Position numbers and translations under genes: made by a program. A stretch of DNA of 64,000 nucleotides from assembly GCA_041740995.1 (NCBI GenBank), contig JBGSKY010000257.1, forward strand, positions 20,546 through 84,545, in the 5' to 3' direction. Below are positions 18,884 to 28,400 of this stretch, in pieces. The notes below the pieces were generated by a model. The model searched no databases and was not told the origin of the DNA. It worked only from the letters and a program-made list of their open reading frames with translations. Source of the DNA: JBGSKY01 sp041740995 (GTDB lineage: Bacteria; Planctomycetota; Planctomycetia; Pirellulales; Pirellulaceae). Numbering within the stretch: the first letter of the stretch is position 1; every line of letters begins with the position of its first letter.

Positions 18884-19564
18884 ATGCGGAGTTTTTTCAC
18901 TATGCTGTGCGTTGTTGGTTTGTTGTCGAATGCGGCAACCTGCACAGGTTGCGCAAAGCTCTGGAAATCCCGATATGCGATGGATGATCCGGTCTATGCG
19001 GAAAAATATGCGGAGGGTGCGGAAAAGTCGGAACCTTTGGAGAAGCTAAAACAGGCCAGTGACGCTCGGCATGTCGCGGGTTTGGGTGGTTGGTATGCAA
19101 GCGGTGGAGCGCAGTATCGCAACAACCGCAACTCGACACTTCTTGGTGCAGAACTCGGCTACGAATACTATCCTGTCAGTTGGTACAGCAATCGGCTTGG
19201 ATTGTCGGGGTATTTAGGCCACGGCGACTGGTTTGCTGGTGCCGATCTAGGGACTCGTTTGCAGATGCCAACCCGAATTGCTCCGTTTGTTGGCGTCGGG
19301 ACATTTCAAGGGTTATCGACCACCTATTTAGATGCGGGTGAAAATCAAAACTACCCTGACAATCGTACCTCTGCGGAAAAAGAAGATGATACGATCGTCG
19401 TGCCGGATCGCTGGCTCAGCGCGGTCTACCCCGAGCTTGGCGTGCACTTCTGGCCGACTGGGCGTCATCGTCTGACAGGTTACACAAGGTATTTGATTAC
19501 CACCGAGGGCAGAAAATACGACAATTGGGCAGCAGGCCTTCAATTCACCGCTTTTGAACGCTAG
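18884..19564 (+). CDS. putative outer-membrane beta-barrel lipoprotein
   Basis: This is a 226-residue protein beginning MRSFFTMLCVVGLLSNAATCTGC, a signal peptide with a possible lipobox (CTGC) or type I cleavage nearby. After a short charged linker (YAEKYAEGAEKSEPLEKLKQA) the rest alternates polar and hydrophobic residues with many Tyr, Gly and Trp: LGAELGYEYYPVSWYSNRLG, WFAGADLGTRLQM, APFVGVGTFQGLSTTY, PELGVHFWPTGRHRLTGYTRY, and it ends KYDNWAAGLQFTAFER. This is typical of small beta-barrel proteins ending in an aromatic-rich strand. It lies 149 bases after the RND pump. It is too short to be a TolC channel, and its function is unknown. Confidence 0.6.
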   Translation: MRSFFTMLCVVGLLSNAATCTGCAKLWKSRYAMDDPVYAEKYAEGAEKSEPLEKLKQASDARHVAGLGGWYASGGAQYRNNRNSTLLGAELGYEYYPVSWYSNRLGLSGYLGHGDWFAGADLGTRLQMPTRIAPFVGVGTFQGLSTTYLDAGENQNYPDNRTSAEKEDDTIVVPDRWLSAVYPELGVHFWPTGRHRLTGYTRYLITTEGRKYDNWAAGLQFTAFER

Positions 19565-19658
19565 TTCCATTTCGGGCTTCGACCGCCGAATCTTCGAGGA
19601 AATGATCCGCTACAATCGATTAGCTCGATCTCCCCCTCTCGCAAAGCTAGAGCCGCAA

Positions 19659-20339
19659 ATGTCATTGTCAATAACCGTCGATCGCCAAGGCTTTAAAAAT
19701 GCAACCCGTGTCTATCTCGCATCACCGGCGGGGAAAAAGAAACTACGCGAGTTCGGCTTTCCGTCTTGGGTATTGATTGGCTTGTGCGCATTTCAAATCG
19801 TGATGGGTGTTCTGCTTCTGTTCACAGTCATTCGTTTCATTCAAGGTGTTCGACACATATTCGAGGGCCTGACTTTAAAACCACTACGTGATGAAAAACT
19901 ACAAGCGAGCAAACGTATCGATGAATTGACGCCGTTGATCTGCCATGGCATCTATGGAAACGCGCAAACGGGGCTTGGTGTTGTGCTTGGTTCGTTTTCA
20001 CCGGATGCTGACGAGTCGTTAAATGCCATAATTGCCAGAGATTTGGGCGCGCTTTACAGCGATCAATCTCCAAACACGAATGAACAACCCATGTTGCGAA
20101 TACTTCAAGACGATCGTTACCAACCTTATCGCAGGCGGCAACTGGTAGAGCCTTTCTCGACATCCTCAGAGGCTATTCTGTTTGACGTCGGTGTTGACTT
20201 TCAAGATGGAATTCCAACGCCTCTGAGGACAGTGATGCATGCTTTTGTCGCGATAAATAAAGAAGGCGGGGAAATTGCTCAGATCCCCTGGTCCGTCGCC
20301 AACCCCTTCGTAAGAATGCGCGATCAAACCAAAGAATAA
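19659..20339 (+). CDS. single-pass membrane protein, function unknown
   Basis: This is a 226-residue protein from the ATG at 19659 (MSLSITVDRQGFKNATRVYL). The frame extends to 19554, overlapping the previous gene, but those residues look non-native. One transmembrane helix is clear (SWVLIGLCAFQIVMGVLLLF, about residues 36-58), followed by an extracytoplasmic or cytoplasmic domain of about 170 residues with no recognised motif (HGIYGNAQTGLGVVLGSFSP, LLRTVMHAFVAINKEGGEIA-like strand near the end). It may be co-transcribed with the upstream barrel protein. No family is recognised. Confidence 0.5.
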   Translation: MSLSITVDRQGFKNATRVYLASPAGKKKLREFGFPSWVLIGLCAFQIVMGVLLLFTVIRFIQGVRHIFEGLTLKPLRDEKLQASKRIDELTPLICHGIYGNAQTGLGVVLGSFSPDADESLNAIIARDLGALYSDQSPNTNEQPMLRILQDDRYQPYRRRQLVEPFSTSSEAILFDVGVDFQDGIPTPLRTVMHAFVAINKEGGEIAQIPWSVANPFVRMRDQTKE

Positions 20340-20443
20340 TTTTGTATCAACAATACGCAATTTGAGTTGCGATCAAATTTGACACAGTCAGCGAAGCTAA
20401 ATAGGAGTCGTCGTTTGATAGTCGTTTAGACGCAGTAGTTATT

Positions 20444-20856
20444 ATGCAAGGCGCTAACCCATACGAGCATCCGAAGATTTAAGAACCTCCATTGTCGATT
20501 GCAAGTTCCACTTGGACTCGATGGCGATTGGCACCAACAATCGTTGTCGCCACCTTTGGGCTCTTTCTAACTGGCAGCGGGATTTTTGGAGTTTGCATCG
20601 CCGGCAACGAATTGATTGCGAGTCGTTCGAAGTCTCTCTGGCAATTTTCTGCTTGCCTTCCACCGCCTCACTTATCTGTCACGTTTTGCCTAGTCTATCG
20701 TTGCTTAGAGTCGCAATCTTGTTTCGGAAGCGTCGCCATATCAAAGCTGCACTTTTGACGATACTTGGGATTGCGATATTACTGATCGTTGGGTCGCTGA
20801 TGCAGTACGTGTTATTCCCAGCATTGATGGACTACATTCGTTCCGGAACTACTTGA
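20444..20856 (+). pseudogene. broken NPYE-type small membrane protein gene
   Basis: From the ATG at 20444 the frame reads MQGANPYEHPKI, then TAA (20480-20482), then continues in the same frame with EPPLSIASSTWTRWRLAPTI and a hydrophobic segment (IVVATFGLFLTGSGIFGVCI). Around 20640-20665 the coding signal moves to another frame, which gives SLAIFCLPSTASLICHV and a last helix (LLTILGIAILLIVGSLMQYV), ending at TGA 20854-20856. NPYxxP at the N-terminus followed by several helices is a common pattern in small planctomycete membrane proteins. One premature stop and one frameshift therefore look like real decay, or sequencing errors. Function unknown. Confidence 0.6.
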
Positions 20857-21459
20857 AGCTATTGATCGTCTTGGTGCAATTTATTTTCCTCAACTTCGAA
20901 TGGGCGTGCACACGCTGCCTTCACAGATCTTGATTCAGACAGATGTTCAAAATCTTTGGTTTGATGGCGGAGAATTAGTCAACAGAAAAACGGAAATATC
21001 TCGAAGCCGAATCGCGTCTGTTAGCGCATCCACCCATTCCAAAAATGGTAAGCAATGCGGCTGGCACGAAATAACTTCGCGATTTGCACGGCACTTCAAT
21101 CTGAAACTGAGCACAATTGGTTATGGTCCTAAATCTGCATTTGGACCCCCATGAGCTTGTCTCATGGGTGAACCAGCTTCGTGAGCTAACACCACGACGC
21201 TAAACCAAAAGACCCCAGCGGGTTCACCCCGTTTGGTGAATCAGTTTGCTTGATGCGTCAAGGAACTTTCGCTCCAGTGGGAAGAACCCACGCGGGGTTG
21301 GAAAAGATCCCACTGGACTATTTCGGAGCGTTGAACGTCGCAGTTTTGATCTGCTATTAAACCGCGAAAAACGGAAGTTTGATTCAGGAAAATTCCTAAG
21401 TTAGAAAAAGGCAATCCTTTCCGCTTGCGAGAAGTTCTCTTTATTGAAGGACTCAAAAG
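20857..21459. other. about 600-base gene-poor stretch with hairpin
   Basis: No convincing gene was found. One open frame (ATG at 20900, 84 codons) has no signal, motif or ribosome site. A strong hairpin CCCATGAG-CTTGT-CTCATGGG lies at 21148-21168. About 60 bases later GGTTCACC ... GGTGAATC forms a near-perfect second stem. The stretch separates a pseudogene from a tRNA gene and looks like decayed or mobile-element-scarred DNA, though no element boundary was identified. Confidence 0.4.
21148..21168. repeat. perfect 8-bp hairpin
   Basis: The 8-base arms CCCATGAG and CTCATGGG pair perfectly across a 5-base CTTGT loop. No T-run follows, so it is not a typical intrinsic terminator. It is more like a repeat-type palindrome or an RNA structural element. 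Confidence 0.45.
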
Positions 21460-21533
21460 TATCCCCGGCAGGAATTGAACCTGCGACCTCAGCTTTAGGA
21501 AAGCCGCGCTCTATCCAACTGAGCTACGAGGAC
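21460..21533 (-). tRNA. tRNA-Arg(CCT)
   Basis: A full cloverleaf can be folded on the minus strand: acceptor GTCCTCG paired with CGGGGAT, D stem GCTC/GAGC with loop AGTTGGATA, anticodon stem CGGCT/AGCTG with loop TTCCTAA (anticodon CCT, decodes AGG), and T stem GCAGG/CCTGC with loop TTCAATT. The discriminator base is A, and CCA is not encoded. There is no sign of an intron or a split copy. Confidence 0.95.
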
Positions 21534-21697
21534 GCGTTGGACGTAGAATTCTATTATGATGACTTTATCGCGTTCGTCCAAGCCAACCTGGGATATTCCA
21601 GTGCAGGCCATTCCAGCCATTGACGAAGAACGAAAAAAGATACTGTTGGATCGACTATGAATTTCTTTTGCCCACACCTTCTTACTAACCAACCACT

Positions 21698-22456
21698 TTG
21701 AAAACCTCAATCCTCGTACCCGCTTTCAACGAAGAAGCAACTATCGAAACTGTCCTTCGACGAGTATTACAGCTTCCTATTGCCGAACTTGAGATCATCG
21801 CGGTTGACGATGCTTCGACTGATCGGACTTTAGCGATCTTGCAGAACTTGGCTAGGGAAAACCCAAATATTACCGTTTTGTCCCAAGTAAAAAACCAAGG
21901 CAAAACGCACGCCATCGCTAGAGCTATCGGACAGTTCACCGGACAGATTGCTGTGATACAAGATGCCGATCTTGAATACGATCCAGCAGAAATTATGGAC
22001 TTGATCGGCCCTATCGTTGCTGGCAACGCCGATGTCGTCTACGGCAGCCGCTTCATGGTAAAAAAAGCGGCACGGGTTCTTTACTTCTATCACTACTTGG
22101 CGAATAAAAGCTTGACGTTCTTGTCCAATTTGCTGACCAATCGAAATATGTCGGACATCGAAACATGCTACAAAGCATTTCGCGCCGAAGTCCTAAAGCC
22201 TATACATTTGCAAAGCAAGGGATTCGGAATGGAAATCGAATTGACCGCAGCGATTTGCCGAACAAAAGCTCGGACCTACGAAGTCCCAATTTCGTACTAT
22301 GGCAGAACCTATGAAGAAGGCAAAAAAATCGGCTGGAAGGATGGAGTTGCTGCGATTTACTATATCTTGTACTTCAATTTGATTCATCCATTTCGCCATG
22401 CTTCGAAAACCTATGTCCGAGCAGTAAATCAAGGTTTAAATAAAGTCACTGATTGA
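21698..22456 (+). CDS. family 2 glycosyltransferase (polyprenyl-phosphate sugar transferase-like)
   Basis: This is a 252-residue GT-A enzyme starting at a TTG codon (KTSILVPAFNEEATIETVLRR). It has the classic GT2 strand and motifs: VPAFNEE, VDDASTDRT, then IQDADLEYDPAEIMDLI with the DxD-equivalent DAD, then VYGSRF and RNMSDIETCYKAFR. These fit the dolichyl-phosphate mannose/glucose synthase subgroup, which transfers sugar from a nucleotide donor to a lipid phosphate at the membrane. No transmembrane helices are seen, so it would be peripheral. It converges tail to tail with the giant envelope gene, the stop codons being adjacent. No good Shine-Dalgarno precedes the TTG, so the exact start is uncertain. 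Confidence 0.85.
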   Translation: MKTSILVPAFNEEATIETVLRRVLQLPIAELEIIAVDDASTDRTLAILQNLARENPNITVLSQVKNQGKTHAIARAIGQFTGQIAVIQDADLEYDPAEIMDLIGPIVAGNADVVYGSRFMVKKAARVLYFYHYLANKSLTFLSNLLTNRNMSDIETCYKAFRAEVLKPIHLQSKGFGMEIELTAAICRTKARTYEVPISYYGRTYEEGKKIGWKDGVAAIYYILYFNLIHPFRHASKTYVRAVNQGLNKVTD

Positions 22457-25400
22457 TCATTTTCGAGCATCTAGGCGGTTGCGAATCCAAAAGTATCCAC
22501 ACCACAAAAAACTAATTGTCGCAAGCATGACTGACTCCCAATAGCGCTGTGCGACGGCGGCAAGAAGTAACGCCGCAAGACTGGATAAACGCCAAGGAAA
22601 TTGCCCAAACAGGGCGGTCAGTTCCACTCTCACTCGCTCAGAGGAAAGCCCAACCGCCATGACAATAATTGGCATGATCCACAAAAAGAATGGTACAAAT
22701 CCCATCCGATCGAGCAAGCTAGCTGACTTCCCTAAGTGCATCTGCGAAAAATTCAATTCAACTTGCTTGAGACCAACGCTGCCAGCCGTGATATTTTCCG
22801 ATAGAAAATCAGTCGACAAGTTATTTCGATACGAAGACTTTTTCAAAACAGATAAGCTCTCGAAAAGATTCAAGAAATTCGTCCGGTAGAAGTCCCTTTT
22901 TTGCTGACTGATTTCGCGAGGTGAGATCATTGCATAAGCATCTTCATACAACTCTCGCCAGCTCGCCAATTGTTCTGCGGAAGAACTGACTGAACGTCCA
23001 TCCGCAAGGCTGGGTACGCTAGAAAACAAAACGCCAATCTGCTCGCAGACTAATTGCGCGCTTCGGTCTTCTTCGCAATCACGGCCAATTAACTGATTTA
23101 TTTGCTCATTAGTAAATCCAATTATTCGATAAACTCCATTTTCGATTACGACTTGATGTTTATCACTAAAAGCGACTCGAATATCGGAAGTCGAAAACCG
23201 AAGATCGTTCAAACTCTCATTGCTTTTCGCCTCGCATAGCAATTGAATTAGAACTGGTAGATCTGTATTTAGCCCTTCAATTTTTATCGATTCGAAAAGT
23301 CCTCCGTTAGGATTAGTGCCGCGAACCCACTTTTGAGAATGGCTTCCGTCTAACAGCCTTGCGCTAGCTTGCCATCCTGCTGGAACATCGAGCTCGACCG
23401 AATGACTCGACCGCGGATCACAGAATAAAAGTGCATCAACTAGATATGACTCGTCCTTCAAAGTTACTTGGACGATAGCATAGGGAACAGTTGGTGTTTT
23501 CTGCGAAGGCGGCAAACCTTGATATTGCACGCTCGGAATATTGTCCGCCGAACGCCGGAAAATGCGATCAGAATCCAAGGGTAGGCTCTCTGAAAAAAAC
23601 GACTCTGATTCCTTGGCGTCCATTTCTTGCCAACCATTTAAAACCCACCGCAATTCTCGACCGTCTAATGAACGAGGCAAACTTAAGCCGCAAGCGATGC
23701 CTATACTCCCAACGACGCGAACTTCCGGGACGGTGAACGCCTCGCTCCGAGCTAGTTCCGTTGGAACTGTCAATTCGAATCCAGTAGTCCCAAGACGACC
23801 AGCTTTTTCGTTTGGCAGAAGATAGATCAAGTTAGCAGTCCCAAACTCGCCAACCGATTTTTGCGGTCCATCAAATTGGATGTGAGGCATCGAGCTCTTG
23901 GGAATGCTGACACAAATCCCCTTCTTCTCGTCCAACTCGCTGAATAAAAATTCATATCGAAACTTCCATCGGTCCGCTTGGAAACTTGCGGTACAAAATA
24001 TTTTTGCGACTGGCGATTGAGATTCCGATTGAGCTACAAATTTAAGGTCTGCCAATTTTGATCGATCAGCGTTTGGCTCAGATAAAGCTTCGTAGGCACT
24101 TGATACCAGACTCCCGAATTCCAAACTTGCAATTGTCTCCGAAGACAAATTATTAACTGTTAAATTTTGGACTTCCGTCAACGGCGATTTATTGATTAGT
24201 TCCAATAAATAATCATTAAACTTCAGATTCATCGCCAAGCTGCGTGCCATCTGTACTTTCGATTGCAAAATGGATTTTTCCAGCCAGTCAATGGTTGGTA
24301 AACTGCACCACTTCCCATCTTCGATCGGCATGGAAGCTTCAATCAATATCGAATCAATGCTTCCAATTTCAGGATCAACGAATGTTGAAACCAGATTGCT
24401 ATCTGAATCGAACGATTCGATGCTTGATATCGCTTCGACTCCATTGATTTTTATTGAGCGAATCCTCAGACTCTTATCGACACGCCAACGCTCAATCTGG
24501 CGAAGGTTCGCACTAAGCACTGGTTGACAAGCCAGCTCTATTGTCAGAATCTGCGGTTCGAAGGTGTATTTTATTGAAGTACGTACGCTGGGTTTTTGTA
24601 CCGTCACTTGACGGAATCGAATCAACGCGGTTTCCCCCCCAGTTTCGGGAACCTCCAAGTATTTGGTTTGTCTTGGTTGCGCTAAAAGCCCAACATCGCC
24701 GGTACGATTGGCTCCGTTCGCAGGGAGCCAGTTTTCAACCCCATCGATCGTCCAATGACTGGTCCGTTCGCTAACAAATCGAAGCTTTCGGTCGCTAGCG
24801 ATGGCGGCGTCAATTCGCACATTGGGAAGTGGCAAACCAAATATGTTCTTTTTTTCTGGACGCCAATAAATCTCGATTTCTATATTAGAACTCGCTGCAG
24901 TCGACGAGGGAATGAGCGAGGCATTCATTTGACTACGACCATCCTTAACGCGAAGTGTTTCGTTCTGCAACTTAATCTGATTGGAATAGACGCCGGTCGG
25001 GCTCCAGTCCGCATTCCAGTCGATCGCGATCTCCTTACCATCGCGCCAATCTAACCGTATTTTGGTGACTGCCCCGAGATCGGTTTGGTCGAGCAGCAAT
25101 TCGGTTTCGATTTCATACTTCCGCCGGCTGGACTGAAAGCTCGAACGCTCTTCAGTCACCCAGTTCATCTCGATGTAAGAAGTTGCCGCGATCGGAATTT
25201 TTTGATTATCGCCGAATGCGACGTATCGATGTCCGAGAAGGTTTGCGTTTTTAAGATCTGATTGAATTTCCAGCGTTGCCGATGCGCAGGGTTTGATTTC
25301 GTATCGAAGTTTCGTTTCGCTAGTTAATGATCTATTCAAGCGAAGCTGAGAAAAGATCTCGATTTCGATGATTCCGATTCGCTCCGGCTTAAGGACCAAA

Positions 25401-28400
25401 CTCGCGAAATCAAAACGTAGATTTCTGCCGAGAGGCACAAGCTCATTATTTACTGTCAGTCGATCAAAAACAGCATTGGCAATTTGCCATGGGAAAACAA
25501 TTGTCTGTTGATCGTTGAAGACTTCAAACCGATAGTGACTCGTAATCATTGCCTGCCGACTGAATATCGCAGATGGATCACGCCGGCTAACCAAGCGGTG
25601 CTCAGCTTCCAAGAGACGCGGTTGTGCCTCAATTCCTTTTAAGTCTGTTTGTTTAGAGTCTGCATTTGAAGATTCCTTTATCGTTGCCGATGCGCCAATT
25701 TCGAGTCGATCTACATCAACTGGCACACGAATTTCCAGGACTCCCGTTTGGATTGCAGTGTTGGCATCGTCAATGCCCGTTTGCATGGCCGATGCACAGT
25801 TAGTTGTTGCCCCGATGCTCGCAAGCCAAAACACTAATGTGGGAACTATTTTGCTCAATGAGTGCACTGAGAGGTTTGGGTTGACGACCGCGCTTACGGT
25901 GTCGTCGCTTTTATGCTTCGCACGCACAATTCTGTTGCGCATGATCGAGGTCAAGAACAACGCTGAAGTCGTCAATGCAGAGGCAAAAACCGCTATTTCG
26001 CCGAACTCATGAAAATCGAAATACCATTGCGTGAGAATTAAACCCAAAATGGCCATCAAGGCAAACCGTCTCATCCAAACGATGATCGCGGCGAAGATTA
26101 AGCATGTCGCAGAAAAAACCATCCACCTCTGCAACACCATTACTCGCCATTGAACGATCTGAAAAGTGTTCTTACGAAGCAGAATGGTACTCGACTTAAA
26201 CTGTTGTTCGTCCCGCGTTTGAGAAACTACCAGCCGCGAATCTCTGGTATCAAGCCAGTTGCTATCTCCCACAAGTCCGTGAAACACGGGATCCGTTTCG
26301 GTTGTTTCTGTATTAGCGTTGGAACCAAAAAGCAAATTTGGCCATTGCCAAGGACGTTGGCTTAGCGCGGGTTCGAACCATTTGGATTGATTTCGAGAGC
26401 TATCGTCTTCGCTCGCTAAGCTAAGATCAGTGGATAGCCAAAGCTGTTGAGCACAGGTCGCCGCCGTTGGAGATGATCCAATCTCAGGCAGATCAATCTC
26501 GCTTGCTCCCCATTCAAATTGTAAATCTGGGCCTTCGAATTGCATCTTGACACGATGGTCAAACTTTCGACGGCTTGCGGCCGTCACGAAAGTCCAATTC
26601 GTCACGGTATCTCTCTCTTGAGTCTGAGTTAAGGTAATTCCATCTAGATCGGAAATATTCAGTAGAGACCAGCCCTTTGGAAGACTGATGCCGAACTCGA
26701 AACTTTTACGTTCACCAAGCTCCACTTCTACAGACATCCTGCATCGCCCAACTGGATCGATAAATAGTTTTTCAACCACTGAAAAGATTGAATCTTCTTT
26801 GTTTGATTCAATCACCGGAGCTGCAGTTAGACTTCGCACCGACGCATCAATGGCGTAAAAACCCGAAAAACTGTTTGTTTCTCGAACAAAATTCGATGGA
26901 GAGATCACTCGCATGTAATTTAGGAGCGAACTTGATTCAGCGGCTGAAATGGGATTCAATCGAAGTGTTCTTCGCAGGCTCATCAACGACGGCGTTTCAT
27001 CAAATGAAGCGAAATAGCTCTTCCCTGAAACCTGATGCAATAATTTTGGGAGGTAGACTTTCTCATCTTTTTCGTACGTAAATCTACATTCCACGATGAA
27101 GGACTTTTCCGTATCGCAATTCAAACTTGCAATAGTTGACTCACGATTGATTTCATCATTCGTACGGCTTGGCGTTTTTTTTATGTCCAAACGCTTGACT
27201 GATTGGTCAATATCTCTCCAATTCCGAATGATTGCTCCATCTAGGGCAAGCACACGATAAACACCGCTTGGCATAGAATTGGAAATGCGTACTTCTATTT
27301 TTTCAATCAACGTGCTTGGTGAATTGCAAAACAGAAAAAAACGCTGTTCAAGACCATTTAAGGATGGCAACAAAATGTTTAGCGTTGTTGCATCGATCGA
27401 TGTCGTTCGACGTGAGTATCGAATACTTGGCAATTGCTTGCCGTCCGTTTTGACCAGTAGCGGTTGTTCACGTTTTTCGAGTTGCCGTTGCTGCCAAACA
27501 CTCAATTCACTTACTGCTACCTTTGCTTCGATGAGTTGCAGAGATGGTTCGACGTCGTAGCCCGAGTCCGTGACGATCTCAGTCACGGAATCACACTTCA
27601 AAGTCGGGAAGGTTATCGGCTCGCTCCCTGGTCCTGCCAGATATTGGCCTGCGTCTTTCGCTTGATCCTTTTGGTTGTTGGGTTGGTAATGAAAATTGAA
27701 CTCCAGTTCCAACCGACCATTCTCGACGGCTGGCGTGATGATTAATTCGTGAGCCTGATCAGCCTCGCCTTTCGGTTCGCGGACTTGGACCGTGCGTTCA
27801 CTGCCTATGACGCGAACAGAACTCAACACCCAAGAATTTTCCAGCTCAATCGGAATCGAGTTCCATATTTCATTCGATGCATCGATTTGCAAGCGAGTTT
27901 GGGCAAATAATGATTGTCCTTGATTAACAATCGTGGTGACCGATTCGGCCTTAAGCTGTCGTTTTTTTGCTTTGACCCCAACGCTTACTTTTGGGTGATT
28001 AAGCTTCCACTGAAAGTCAATTCTCCCCAAACCACCTACACCGGTGGTCCCGCTTCTTGAAGTAATCGTCGCGTCGGCCAATTCGAAATTGGTCAGTTCC
28101 CAATCCGAGTAGAGACTTACGGAACCTCTGCCTTCAATCGCTACCGCTTGATTCAAACGCATGTCGGGTAACACTTGAGTCCGGCTATCACTCGAATGGG
28201 GATCGAGAGGCCAAGCGGAAATAGCCGTTATTACCAGACGATGTTGCGTTTGAATATTGGCTTGAGTTTCAAGCGGTATTATGCGAATGATGCGGCGTTT
28301 TTTTTCGTAAGTCCATTCGATATCTTGCTGATCCCAAGTTAGATTTCTGATCGTCAGTCCGGAGTCCACAAGGACTTCGATGACTGATGGCACTGTATTG

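Noticed and set aside
19554..19658. N-terminal extension of the single-pass membrane protein
   Set aside because: Overlaps the previous gene and reads as non-native sequence; the ATG at 19659 is better.
20900..21154. 84-codon open frame
   Set aside because: No ribosome site, signal, motif or domain pattern, and it lies in a decayed stretch between a pseudogene and a tRNA; coding potential not supported.
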